DNA from: a virus
Direction: 5' to 3' (one strand)
Length of the DNA: 64,000 nt
Virus record (IMG/VR): IMGVR_UViG_3300044825_003205
Span: 1 to 64,000 of that record
This document shows positions 19,032-28,325 of the stretch, in pieces. The notes under the pieces were generated by a model. It saw nothing but the letters and a program-made list of their open reading frames with translations, searched no databases and was not told where the DNA came from. Positions within the stretch are counted from its first letter, which is position 1. Each line of letters begins with the position of its first letter. A program made the translations under genes and the position numbers.

Positions 19032-19939
19032 TAACTTGTGATGGTGTTAAAGTTCTTACTAAAATCAATATTATTACCTCTACTTTGTCTAACCTCATAA
19101 AGAAGAGCATTAAATTGGTCTCTAATTTCATAAAGGTTGTATTGTCTGTAGATGTTATTTTGAGAGTCGTAGATTGTGTAGATACCATCATCGATAGATT
19201 TGGTCTGATTACCGTAAAGAGCAATTGCAAGAGAAGATATATCGTATTCAACCATTTCAATCTCCAATGTTACAGGATTAAAAAACGTGTTTGTTATAAT
19301 AATTTCTTGGTCTGGTTGTCCAATAAATGGAGTTGCGTTAGGTTTGTTAGTGGGTGAGGATGAAGGTGAAACAGTTAAAAATAAAAGATTAGACTGACCA
19401 TCGACATATCTATACCTTATCGCTTTTTGTGTTGTGTTAACTTGATTTGTTACTACAGGTTCACAGTAAAATGATGATGTAACTATTCTAAAGAAGTTTG
19501 GTATTTTTGAACCGTCATTATTTAGATATTCAATTCTGAATCCTACAAGCCCTTGTGGTACGAATTTATTTAAAGACGCTGGTGGGACATTTGATAAATC
19601 AATAACGAGTCCTTTAACATTAGGTAATGCACTTAATACACCGCAATCCGTAATTACTGTTCTTATTTGAGCTGGTCTCAAATAGAGTGTGTATATACCG
19701 AGTTGAGTAAACTCATTTGCTGGTAATGTTAAATTGTATAATCCACCCAAAACTTCAACTCCATCATTTCCTCCTGTTGCATCATTGTTGAAGTAAGGTC
19801 TCAAAACTGTTGGAGCGTCCAAGGTTTTTAAAACGAAATTATCTGTAACATCTCTTGAGGGTGTGTAGTTCATTATTATCTGAACATCTTCAGGTGAAAC
19901 GTCACTTGGCCTTAGTGTTCCGTATGTACCGATTGCCAT
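19031..19939 (-). CDS. Baseplate-region structural protein, unrecognised
   Basis: A 302-residue protein with no family I recognise. The N-terminus (MAIGTYGTLRPSDVSPEDVQ) and a beta-strand-rich body (GIYTLYLRPAQIRTVI, GLVGFRIEYLNNDG) are followed by an alpha-helical C-terminus (YRQYNLYEIRDQFNALLYEV). It has no signal peptide or membrane segment. The stop overlaps the next gene's start as TAATG, so the two products are probably made in a fixed ratio. A CTATTTAT motif lies 18 nt before the ATG in a short gap, and may mark the start of a transcript or processed segment. Its place between wedge genes suggests a baseplate subunit, perhaps in the position T4 gives gp8, but no sequence support for that identity was seen. 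Confidence 0.65.
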   Translation of the reverse strand: MAIGTYGTLRPSDVSPEDVQIIMNYTPSRDVTDNFVLKTLDAPTVLRPYFNNDATGGNDGVEVLGGLYNLTLPANEFTQLGIYTLYLRPAQIRTVITDCGVLSALPNVKGLVIDLSNVPPASLNKFVPQGLVGFRIEYLNNDGSKIPNFFRIVTSSFYCEPVVTNQVNTTQKAIRYRYVDGQSNLLFLTVSPSSSPTNKPNATPFIGQPDQEIIITNTFFNPVTLEIEMVEYDISSLAIALYGNQTKSIDDGIYTIYDSQNNIYRQYNLYEIRDQFNALLYEVRQSRGNNIDFSKNFNTITS

Positions 19940-19957
19940 ATCTAAAAATTATATTTA

Positions 19958-19965
19958 ATAAATAG
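19958..19965 (-). promoter_or_regulatory. CTATTTAT motif in the wedge operon
   Basis: CTATTTAT 18 nt before the ATG at 19939, between two wedge genes. Confidence 0.45.
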
Positions 19966-19966
19966 T

Positions 19967-21085
19967 TTATGTCTCAAAACCCTCTGCGGTTTCTCCACCA
20001 TCTTTTTCAACTATATTGAAGAATCCGTATCCATAATTTTCCAAAGCACCTAAACTACTCACTTCTCCCAACCTTTGGATTCTTTCATACCCACTGTTTT
20101 TACCTCGTTCAACAAAAACATCTGTTTGAATTTGTCCTTGGTCGATAATTTTCATCAATGATTCATCTTTTGTAATAGGTCTTGCTTCTATATTATCTTG
20201 AGTAAATCCTGACGAACTTGTAAAAAATAAAGTGAGTCCATTTGAATAGTCGTAATAATCAACGTTTTGTATAGTGTATGCAGTGTAAACAGGGTTAATA
20301 TTTGTAATAGTACCGTATATTTCCCCATTCTTGATGATTGGTAAACCAACCCTTTGTTGTGGTGTGAATTTACCATATGGTTCTAGTTCTGTTAATCGTG
20401 AGGTTGTTTGTGAAGAAACAACAAATGGTATTGATGTGTATCCACTACTTACCTGAGCTTGCACAGTATTGACCGCATCACCACTAAAAATATAATCATA
20501 GCTAATTGGTGTTGCTGACCAAGACCCGATATTCGAAGTGAAGAACGCTCTACCCTTAGGATTATATATAATAGCATTTTTGAATGGTGTTATAATTGTC
20601 TTGAATACTTCTACGATACCCCAAGGATTAACTTGTCTTAAAGATATCTGATATTTTTTGTTTGCAATTGGATAGTTATGAGACGTAAAATTAGGTGTAT
20701 AACCTGTTACAGTTTCTATTGGACTACCGTCACCCCAATTGATAGAGTAAGATGAAAGGTCAATAAATTTTTGATATTCACTTGAAGTGTTATAAACTTG
20801 ATATGTATATGGTGAAGTCGTGGTTGAAGAAAAAATAAAATTTGTCACTACATCTTTTTGAGAAATCTCTCCATCAAATGGGCTATAATATCCGATATCT
20901 ACCGTACTTTGATTAAGTAAGATAGGTACAGTCAACCCTGTAAGAGTAGACGTTCCGTTAGGTCCCGATGAAATAACCTGTGACATTCCTGAATAAACAC
21001 CAAAGGTTTCTCCACTATATGTAACTTGGCTAATGTCTCCAAGTATTGTTTCAGGTGAAATTATTATTCTATAAGAATCACTCAT
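19967..21085 (-). CDS. Structural protein with PKD-like domain
   Basis: A 372-residue protein. Residues ~118-170 match the shape of a PKD domain: SINWGDGSPIETVTG, then HNYPIANKKYQISLRQVN with a closing PWG. PKD domains are beta-sandwiches used in surface-exposed or protein-contacting parts of large assemblies. The remainder is beta-rich with short repeats of Thr/Ser/Tyr and ends in an acidic tail (EKDGGETAEGFET). It overlaps the upstream gene by ATGA, inside the wedge cluster. A peripheral baseplate or fibre-attachment role is inferred from position; no enzymatic motif is present. Confidence 0.65.
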   Translation of the reverse strand: MSDSYRIIISPETILGDISQVTYSGETFGVYSGMSQVISSGPNGTSTLTGLTVPILLNQSTVDIGYYSPFDGEISQKDVVTNFIFSSTTTSPYTYQVYNTSSEYQKFIDLSSYSINWGDGSPIETVTGYTPNFTSHNYPIANKKYQISLRQVNPWGIVEVFKTIITPFKNAIIYNPKGRAFFTSNIGSWSATPISYDYIFSGDAVNTVQAQVSSGYTSIPFVVSSQTTSRLTELEPYGKFTPQQRVGLPIIKNGEIYGTITNINPVYTAYTIQNVDYYDYSNGLTLFFTSSSGFTQDNIEARPITKDESLMKIIDQGQIQTDVFVERGKNSGYERIQRLGEVSSLGALENYGYGFFNIVEKDGGETAEGFET

Positions 21086-21891
21086 GATAAAGGTGGGTTT
21101 AGATATTCATACCATCTTATTGGTGTTGTAGTACCAACTCTTTCATTTGTTTTAATATCATATATACGATAAACTTTATCTATATAATCTAAAACTACTC
21201 TGTAGTAAAAGAAGGTAGTATAATCAAAATCATAAAGATTACTCCCTAAGGTTGTGTTTGTAAAAATAGATTGTGGTTGATTAGAAAGTTTAGTGAAAGA
21301 ACCTGTTTCCGCATTGTAAAACTTTGCAGTCATGTAGAATGTGTTGATTGGTATAAATTTTAAACTTTTAAGCCAATACAGAAAAAAACCTTCTTTGTCT
21401 CCAATGTAGTCCAAAATGAACTTTGGTTTTTTAATCGTAACAGTATCCCTTGCCATTCCCGAGACCATCTCACCACCTTGAGTGGTAGGGATAATTACTG
21501 TGAAGTAATTTTTTTGTCTTTTGTCATCCACAGTATCATAAAAATCCAATTTAAAAAATGACTTAGTGAAACTATTAGAATAATAAAAAACATCTTGTAC
21601 CGTGAATCCTTCTCTTAAATAACTATTTTTCCAATTTGTTTGGTCCTCTAGTGAACCTCCTGAGTAAAAATAAAATTCATAATCAATGAAAGTATTCTCG
21701 CTGTTGTCATGTTTATCATGTGGAAACCTTTCGACCTCAAAATCATAACCTTTCCCTAAAACTTGCTCCACCGCTTTAGTTTCATATTGGTCTATAGCAT
21801 CATCAATTCCCTCTAGGTCCCAAGTGAGTTCTATCGGAATATTTATCTGCTTATTCAGACCATTTATTTGTTTTATAATAAAATTATTCAC
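21082..21891 (-). CDS. Baseplate-region structural protein, unrecognised
   Basis: A 269-residue protein rich in Tyr, Phe, Asp and Lys, with no family I recognise. It starts MNNFIIKQINGLNKQINIPI and contains alternating aromatic strands (FFKLDFYDTVDD, YFTVIIPTT) typical of phage beta-rich structural proteins. It overlaps both neighbours (ATGA downstream, 8 nt upstream), so it is firmly inside the wedge operon and likely co-translated. No signal peptide, membrane segment or catalytic motif is seen. Its role is presumably in baseplate architecture, inferred only from location. Confidence 0.6.
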   Translation of the reverse strand: MNNFIIKQINGLNKQINIPIELTWDLEGIDDAIDQYETKAVEQVLGKGYDFEVERFPHDKHDNSENTFIDYEFYFYSGGSLEDQTNWKNSYLREGFTVQDVFYYSNSFTKSFFKLDFYDTVDDKRQKNYFTVIIPTTQGGEMVSGMARDTVTIKKPKFILDYIGDKEGFFLYWLKSLKFIPINTFYMTAKFYNAETGSFTKLSNQPQSIFTNTTLGSNLYDFDYTTFFYYRVVLDYIDKVYRIYDIKTNERVGTTTPIRWYEYLNPPLS

Positions 21892-23602
21892 ACTTATCTA
21901 TTATTGGGTCAAATGGTACATTCAATCCGAATAAACCATCATTTATATTATATCCTTCATTATCAGGAATTAATTTGAAAACAAAATCCTTAAACGGGTA
22001 TTGTGCATTGTTCATAAATGGATAATCCACTCCTCTACCTTCAGAATCTATGAATCCATATTGATACAAGTCTCTCCATCTGAACTCTTGGTCTGCGTTT
22101 GAATAATATGCGTAATTTGGAATCTCCTCCACTTCGTTCACAGAACCTGTTTCCACATAATCAGAAAAGGTTCTTAAGGTAATTGGGTTATGTGGTTTGT
22201 AATAATACCCAGGTGAGTTGGTTGTCTGACCTTCAGTAGTCTTAAAGATACTCTGATTATATTTAATTTTTTGATAATAATTTGAGTAGACTCTTTCGAC
22301 TTGTAAGTAATCGTTCCATTCACACAAATCACCATCTATAATATCACCAACTTTGAGTGAGTTGTTGTAATAGAAGGTTCTTGTTACCCCATCAGTATTT
22401 TGATATGAAGAAGTTGTAATATTTGTTTTGGACAATGTATTATTATCATCCCACCAAGAATTATTTGTATTCGTTATATTAAAACCCCAACCTTGTTTCA
22501 ATCCTGAACCGAAGAAGGGTTTGTTGAAATAACCTGAATACCCTTTATTTATAATTGTCAAATATAATTCAGTCACGGGTCTCAATTGATTGTCCAATAG
22601 TCCCCCTATGTTAATGTCTATTTTACCTGTAAAAGTATATGAACTTGAACTAGTCTTTTGAGATATCCTTGTAATTTTATTAGGAGTGATTGAACTTAAT
22701 TCTAATTTGAAATCGTCTTTGAACGGATTTTTTTCAAATCCCGATTTTGTTAGAATAATTCCATTAGTATCCAAAATAACTTTTTGTTGTCTTACATAAT
22801 ACTTTGACCTAGTTTCGTTAGGTATTGATGCATTTGCCACTCTTCTAAACGTGCCAATCATACCATCGAAAAACGTATTCCCCGTATAACCTATATTATA
22901 AATGTTAAATACGTGAGATTCACTATCAAATTTTTCGTTCCCTAATGAAAAAACATCAAAAAGAGCTTGGGTTCTATATAAATAAGGTTGTCCGTTTACA
23001 AGTAGTTCCACTGATTCTCCAGCCGCCAGTCCATGAGGACAAATACATTCGAAAGAAATTAATCCTGCACCATTTTCTGAAGTTCTCCTTATTTTGAATG
23101 GTATCCCATCAGATACAATCCAATCGAAAAAACTACCATTTAAACTCGCAGTTATTCTTTTGTCTGAAACATTCTGTGATGGATAAGTTATATAATAATC
23201 CCAATTATACGAATATGCACTAACCGCCTTATAATTGATATGTGTGTTATTGATATCGTCTCTATAGAAGTCAAATTCATAATACTGAGGATAACCATAC
23301 CAAACATTACTGAATATCGATACTTGCGGATTAACATAATACAACTCATTTCTGAACTTTATATATTCTGTAGTTCCAGTAAGAACATTATCATAAACGT
23401 ATGTCATTTTAAATGTGGGTCTAAAGACCGTACAACTTTGACGTTCTTGGTCATAGACTTCTGCTAAACTTACATTTGTAGTCCTATCGAACTCGACCAT
23501 AGATTGAGCTTGTTGTTCGAGTGATAACTGAACCTGTTGGTCTATCAGTGGTGCAGACTCGTAAGACAATCCGCTCGGTATAATTCGATATCTATTCATC
23601 AA
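21884..23602 (-). CDS. Baseplate-region structural protein, unrecognised
   Basis: A 572-residue protein starting MMNRYRIIPSGLSYESAPLI. It is very rich in Tyr, Asn and Phe throughout, and has one short Cys pair region (ISFECICPHGLAAGESVELL). The stretch AAGESVELLVNGQPY looks like a beta-barrel or hub-type loop seen in tail proteins, but I cannot assign it to a family. The gene overlaps the preceding 1548-residue gene by 11 nt and the next by 8 nt. The likely role is a wedge or peripheral subunit that works with the 1548-residue protein, inferred from the tight coupling. Confidence 0.6.
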   Translation of the reverse strand: MMNRYRIIPSGLSYESAPLIDQQVQLSLEQQAQSMVEFDRTTNVSLAEVYDQERQSCTVFRPTFKMTYVYDNVLTGTTEYIKFRNELYYVNPQVSIFSNVWYGYPQYYEFDFYRDDINNTHINYKAVSAYSYNWDYYITYPSQNVSDKRITASLNGSFFDWIVSDGIPFKIRRTSENGAGLISFECICPHGLAAGESVELLVNGQPYLYRTQALFDVFSLGNEKFDSESHVFNIYNIGYTGNTFFDGMIGTFRRVANASIPNETRSKYYVRQQKVILDTNGIILTKSGFEKNPFKDDFKLELSSITPNKITRISQKTSSSSYTFTGKIDINIGGLLDNQLRPVTELYLTIINKGYSGYFNKPFFGSGLKQGWGFNITNTNNSWWDDNNTLSKTNITTSSYQNTDGVTRTFYYNNSLKVGDIIDGDLCEWNDYLQVERVYSNYYQKIKYNQSIFKTTEGQTTNSPGYYYKPHNPITLRTFSDYVETGSVNEVEEIPNYAYYSNADQEFRWRDLYQYGFIDSEGRGVDYPFMNNAQYPFKDFVFKLIPDNEGYNINDGLFGLNVPFDPIIDKCE

Positions 23603-26600
23603 TAGAGTATTTTGTTTTAAACTTATCTAATGCAGTTGCACCCACCGTAGTTCCAAAGTAAAAATGAAAAGGAGCACCCACAATAAATCTATTACTATAA
23701 GCAGGACCCTCAGGTTTATAATCTTGACTAAACTGACTTATAGTATCTCCATTAACATTGAAAATGTATCCTCTCTCACTTATATCATTTTGTAAACCTC
23801 TGGCTAAAAAGTAATGTTCAGGATTTGTTCTATCTAAAGACTGATATTGGTATTGTACTAAATCTCCTCTTGATGTCGCCCAATTATTATCCTCGTCTCC
23901 AAATATTTGAGTATCATTCCTCAATCCCCATCTATAGAATGGAACTAATTGTGATTTAATTCCGTAAGTGTATGGTGTAGACGTATAACTTGGTGTAGGT
24001 CTAAAATTAATTCTACCTGGTGTAATGAAATCTTTGAATTGTAAGTTCTCTGTTGTTGAAGAATAGAATATTCCAATTGTAGGTCTACTCGGAGTTCCGT
24101 AATACCCTAAGGGACTTTCCTGTCCTCCTTCAGCACTATAATATTCTGGTGAAAACTTAATTAAACCTTCCTCAGAATTCATAGAAAGTAACTGAACCAA
24201 ATCTCCGTCAACTCTTCGGTTTCTCTCAACGGTCCTGTTTCTTGTAAACAATTCATTTATGGATGAATTACCTAATAATCTTGATAAAAAACTACTGTTT
24301 ATAATTCTAGAAATTACAAAAAAGTTTACAATATCTGAGGTGTCTGAATAACTTGATGGGTTCAGTTCCCCCATTACATAGGCATCTGTTGATGGTTCGA
24401 AAGTTATTTCGCCATAGAATGAATCTTTATATCCCAAATCAACAACAGTTGTAGGAAATAAAAGATTTGTTTGGTTTACCATAGTTGGTTCATCGATAGG
24501 TTTCGGTTTTCCTACAAATTTTTCTCCATTATAAGGACTACTTCTATAGTAGAAATTATTACTTACCTTTTCATAATACACTACGTCCGCACAATATTTT
24601 ACATCACTAACTCTATTTTGTTTATTATAAAAAGTGTCAACTTGAATTGGGAAAGCGTATAACGCTCCATTAACCCAGTTATTTGTAAACGTTTGTGAAA
24701 GGACTCCTCTACACAATGCATAGAAGAATCTGAATCTATAACCCCACTCCGAGAATAGTCTTATATCTTGACCAACACCAAATAATGGTCGTGTAAAAAA
24801 TACATAACAACCTCTTTCAACATTATCATTTTGAAGACAATTTGAAGATATACCAAAATTATTACTGTAACCTGTATAACAACTAAGTTGCACCATATTA
24901 TCACATTCAAAACTACTCAGAACATTTACATCAGGCAAACCCTCTACATCTGGTGGTACTTCTTGAAAACCAGTACTATAGGCAGGAACTATAGCACCCT
25001 CCCCTTCATCAGGAACCTCGTAGAAGGCAAATGCTCTATTCTGTTGCAATAAAAATGCCGTACTATTTGTACCTGCACCATCTAATTGGTCTGAAGAGGG
25101 CAATCTATCAGTCCTCATTACATTTTTCGTTCTGTCTGAGAATTGAAAAGGTGGTATAGCCGGAAAATAATATGTCACATACGAATAATATCGACTAAAC
25201 GAATCTCTCCCGATACCATTACTAGTGTAGGAAGCATTAGCATTTATATCTTCAGCCGAATCATATTTTGTTGGTGTTTGTGTAAATGAGTATTGATAAC
25301 TAGTTGAAGGGCTAACTCCTAAAGCCCCATAGTAATTTTGATTACTAACAAATGCACCACCGTCAGAATATGCAAAACCATAATAATAAACCGTATTAGA
25401 AGTAAATGCGGAATATTGTGAGCCAGGCGTGAAGAAATAAGAATTATAAAACATGTCGTTTTGTGTGAACGACTGTAAACTTGAATTTGGTGAGTTCAGT
25501 TTCTGTATAGGTATATTTAATTTGGTAGATGCGGTAACAACATATTTCGGGTCATCGATTGTAGAACCGAATAGAACACCCAAATTATAGCGATTCGTGT
25601 ACCTTGGTGAATAAGGGTCTACCCCTCTTTGTAAGATTACTACGTATTGGTTATCAAAATCCTCATATAGTTCTCTTAATTTTATTGGCTGTCTTGCAAA
25701 TGACGCTGTTTGGAATGTTCTCCACCCCAATCCCCCTTTGATTTCGGGAAATATAGTTATTGTAGAATCTAAAACTTTTGGTAACGTTTGGTATTGAGGT
25801 ATTTGTGTCTGTCCTGTTAGTTTGAAATATTCACTCACAGTAATTGCCGTAATAACCTGAAAATATTCCCTGTCACTTGGATAGGAATAGTTGTCTATCG
25901 TTGACCCTATTGGTAAATTATAACTGGTTGTTATCTCTTGTAGTTGATTTGAAGGATTAACATATCGTACGTTTATTGTGCTTGGTCCTACGATAGTGTT
26001 ACCAGTTATACCAAAATCGCCAGTAACTCCTGTAAAATTGAAGTTGGGGTCTAAAGAGGTTTGTGGATTTACTGTTGTAAGAACTGTACCTGCTTCATAT
26101 GGATTCGTTGCTAAAACTGTTACAGTATTATCTAAATGAAATGTCGACGTGTTGTTTGAATGGTCGACAGCAAAGCTTACTTTAACCCTATTGAGGTTTG
26201 AAAAATACGACACTCTACTATTGAAAATATTTATTCTTTCTCCAAAGGGTAAATCAAGACTATATGCCCTAAATTTATCATCCTCACCCTCTTGAACGTT
26301 AGATTTAAGTATTTTGTAAACTGTTGGGTCGGTACCATCAATATTACCTCCAGTCGCTTGTGAGTATATACTGGCAATTGCCGTTGCATTTGTTGAGTCG
26401 CTGCCAGCACCAATTAATTTATTAAACCAAATCTCATAATATCTATCCGGGTCGGAGAGAGGTGATAATTGCCCTCCTGAAGATATTACAACACCTAGTC
26501 CATCCGTGGTTGCTGGCCTACACTCACAAGCATCACAGTTTGGGTATGTTACCATAGGTAATCTTATTGGTAGGCCCCCTTTTTTTGGTTTTCGGAAAGT

Positions 26601-28238
26601 TAATATCCTAATACCATTTATTATCTGATATATCAACCCTACGGTAAAATGCGCCACCAATAATAAAGCCAAACCAATAAATTGGAGATTTTGAAAAATT
26701 AAAGAAAATATAAAGTATAAAAAATCAAAATTTTTGAATCCCTCATTTACAGGGAACTTATTTACAGTACTAGAACAACTGTCGTCATCAATTTCTTTTA
26801 TACCAATGAATCTACCTCTAGCCCCTTGCTTATATTGGTCTATTAAACTTGCAACGGTATAAACTCTGTTGAAATTAAACTCATAAAAAGTATCTTCACA
26901 ATTGACTATCGAATCTATTTTACTATTCGATTCTGTTGTTGATAATCCTTCAGTATAACCAGACCAATCTAAACCGAAATAATAAGAACTACGTTGTTGT
27001 CTATATGTTGAACTGTTTATTGGGTCATCGGAAGGGTCATTATTTGGATTTGAACCTATCCATCCATACTCCCTTATGTTAGGAACCAAATAATAAGGTC
27101 TTCTTACTTGTGCTGTAAGTTCTCTTGATTGTTGCCATTTTATTTTAAATCTATACTTGGCCTTTGTTGGAACCCCGACATTTGGGTCGAACGATATAAC
27201 TCTTTCACCGAACTCATTAGTTGTGATGTAATCCAAATTCATAGGTAACTCAGTTAACCATGTTCCATCTTCATCGATAACATTTCCCGATTGTTCTAAC
27301 TGATATTGCTCTAATATTGGATTTCCGTTTGTATCTTGTCTAATTGTTTGTCTGATTGCTAAAATTTGTCCTGGACCTGAAACCAAGTCACATAGATTAC
27401 CCATATTATCTCTAGGCTTACAATTTTTTCTCAACCTAAACTTATCTGGACTAGAAAACATAGAACCCATAAAGACCGACGTGGGCTGAATATCTATATT
27501 TGCATCGTCTCTCAAATCAAAGTCAACTCTGTTTACTGCAATTTGACAAATTTCAGGTTCTCCCCATAAAGGTGATATTTCAGCTATCTTTGTTAATCTA
27601 ACGATTTGAGGTAAAGAATTCAAATCGGTCGAAGTCCTGAACTCGTTTCCACTAACTTGATTTTCTGTTGCCCTTCCAATTCTTATTAAATCTTGTGGTG
27701 TAAGTGAGAATTCACCCATGTCGGACAAATCAACATCCATAACAAGTCTTTGGAATCCTAAAGGAACTCCAAATATCATATAGTCTCCACTCTCATTAGT
27801 CTTTACTGTAAATCTGAAATATTTTTCGTATATCTTCGAAGCAACCGAGTTTGTTAGAACATCTCTCGAACTTGGAAAGGTTCCTGTTGCAGCATGTTTA
27901 CTATATGATTTTTCATATGGAAGAAGATTATATCTATACCCATCTTCATTTTTTTCATCAATTGTTCTGTAGGGATAAATTGTATTAATTGTGTTGTCTA
28001 ATAAATCTTCTTCCTCCACTGGTATAAAAACAGAAACCTTTGCGTTGGGTATACCTAAACCGTTGTTTGCTGTCACTCTTCCTACGACAACACCATAATC
28101 AGCACACGAACGTGTATAAACATCCGCTTGTTGTATCTTAAGTGAAAGTATTTCTAAAAATTCGAAATCTTGGTTAAGTTCAACATTGATGGATTTATTT
28201 ATCCCAAGCTCAGTTCGTATACGATAGCTTTGACCCAT
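23592..28238 (-). CDS. Very large baseplate protein with carboxypeptidase-regulatory-like domain and hydrophobic segment
   Basis: A 1548-residue protein. Residues ~48-170 resemble a carboxypeptidase-regulatory-like beta-sandwich (VVVGRVTANNGLGIPNAKVS near the start, later TNESGDYMIFGVPLG), a fold common in Bacteroidota surface proteins. Residues ~500-545 form an unusually long hydrophobic run including FIGLALLLVAHFTVGLIYQI, followed by a basic patch (RKPKKGG) and a Cys cluster (NCDACEC). The remaining ~950 residues are Tyr/Asn/Ser-rich beta structure. It follows gp6 in the same direction after an 87-base gap that holds CTATTTATAG 13 nt before the ATG and an AAAGG at SD distance. Size and position suggest a gp7/gp10-like wedge scaffold, but homology to those was not visible. 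The hydrophobic run could be a buried core or a membrane-contacting element. Confidence 0.7.
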   Translation of the reverse strand: MGQSYRIRTELGINKSINVELNQDFEFLEILSLKIQQADVYTRSCADYGVVVGRVTANNGLGIPNAKVSVFIPVEEEDLLDNTINTIYPYRTIDEKNEDGYRYNLLPYEKSYSKHAATGTFPSSRDVLTNSVASKIYEKYFRFTVKTNESGDYMIFGVPLGFQRLVMDVDLSDMGEFSLTPQDLIRIGRATENQVSGNEFRTSTDLNSLPQIVRLTKIAEISPLWGEPEICQIAVNRVDFDLRDDANIDIQPTSVFMGSMFSSPDKFRLRKNCKPRDNMGNLCDLVSGPGQILAIRQTIRQDTNGNPILEQYQLEQSGNVIDEDGTWLTELPMNLDYITTNEFGERVISFDPNVGVPTKAKYRFKIKWQQSRELTAQVRRPYYLVPNIREYGWIGSNPNNDPSDDPINSSTYRQQRSSYYFGLDWSGYTEGLSTTESNSKIDSIVNCEDTFYEFNFNRVYTVASLIDQYKQGARGRFIGIKEIDDDSCSSTVNKFPVNEGFKNFDFLYFIFSLIFQNLQFIGLALLLVAHFTVGLIYQIINGIRILTFRKPKKGGLPIRLPMVTYPNCDACECRPATTDGLGVVISSGGQLSPLSDPDRYYEIWFNKLIGAGSDSTNATAIASIYSQATGGNIDGTDPTVYKILKSNVQEGEDDKFRAYSLDLPFGERINIFNSRVSYFSNLNRVKVSFAVDHSNNTSTFHLDNTVTVLATNPYEAGTVLTTVNPQTSLDPNFNFTGVTGDFGITGNTIVGPSTINVRYVNPSNQLQEITTSYNLPIGSTIDNYSYPSDREYFQVITAITVSEYFKLTGQTQIPQYQTLPKVLDSTITIFPEIKGGLGWRTFQTASFARQPIKLRELYEDFDNQYVVILQRGVDPYSPRYTNRYNLGVLFGSTIDDPKYVVTASTKLNIPIQKLNSPNSSLQSFTQNDMFYNSYFFTPGSQYSAFTSNTVYYYGFAYSDGGAFVSNQNYYGALGVSPSTSYQYSFTQTPTKYDSAEDINANASYTSNGIGRDSFSRYYSYVTYYFPAIPPFQFSDRTKNVMRTDRLPSSDQLDGAGTNSTAFLLQQNRAFAFYEVPDEGEGAIVPAYSTGFQEVPPDVEGLPDVNVLSSFECDNMVQLSCYTGYSNNFGISSNCLQNDNVERGCYVFFTRPLFGVGQDIRLFSEWGYRFRFFYALCRGVLSQTFTNNWVNGALYAFPIQVDTFYNKQNRVSDVKYCADVVYYEKVSNNFYYRSSPYNGEKFVGKPKPIDEPTMVNQTNLLFPTTVVDLGYKDSFYGEITFEPSTDAYVMGELNPSSYSDTSDIVNFFVISRIINSSFLSRLLGNSSINELFTRNRTVERNRRVDGDLVQLLSMNSEEGLIKFSPEYYSAEGGQESPLGYYGTPSRPTIGIFYSSTTENLQFKDFITPGRINFRPTPSYTSTPYTYGIKSQLVPFYRWGLRNDTQIFGDEDNNWATSRGDLVQYQYQSLDRTNPEHYFLARGLQNDISERGYIFNVNGDTISQFSQDYKPEGPAYSNRFIVGAPFHFYFGTTVGATALDKFKTKYSIDE

Positions 28239-28251
28239 TAGACCTTTAATC

Positions 28252-28259
28252 TATAAATA
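28252..28259 (-). promoter_or_regulatory. TATTTATA motif before the 1548-aa gene
   Basis: CTATTTATAG, a perfect match, 13 nt before the ATG at 28238. AAAGG between it and the ATG could be a ribosome-binding site. Confidence 0.5.
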
Positions 28260-28325
28260 GTTTAGGGCAAATTTTTAAAAACTTACCAACTTAAATCTAA
28301 ATGGGATAGAAAATAAATAAACCTA

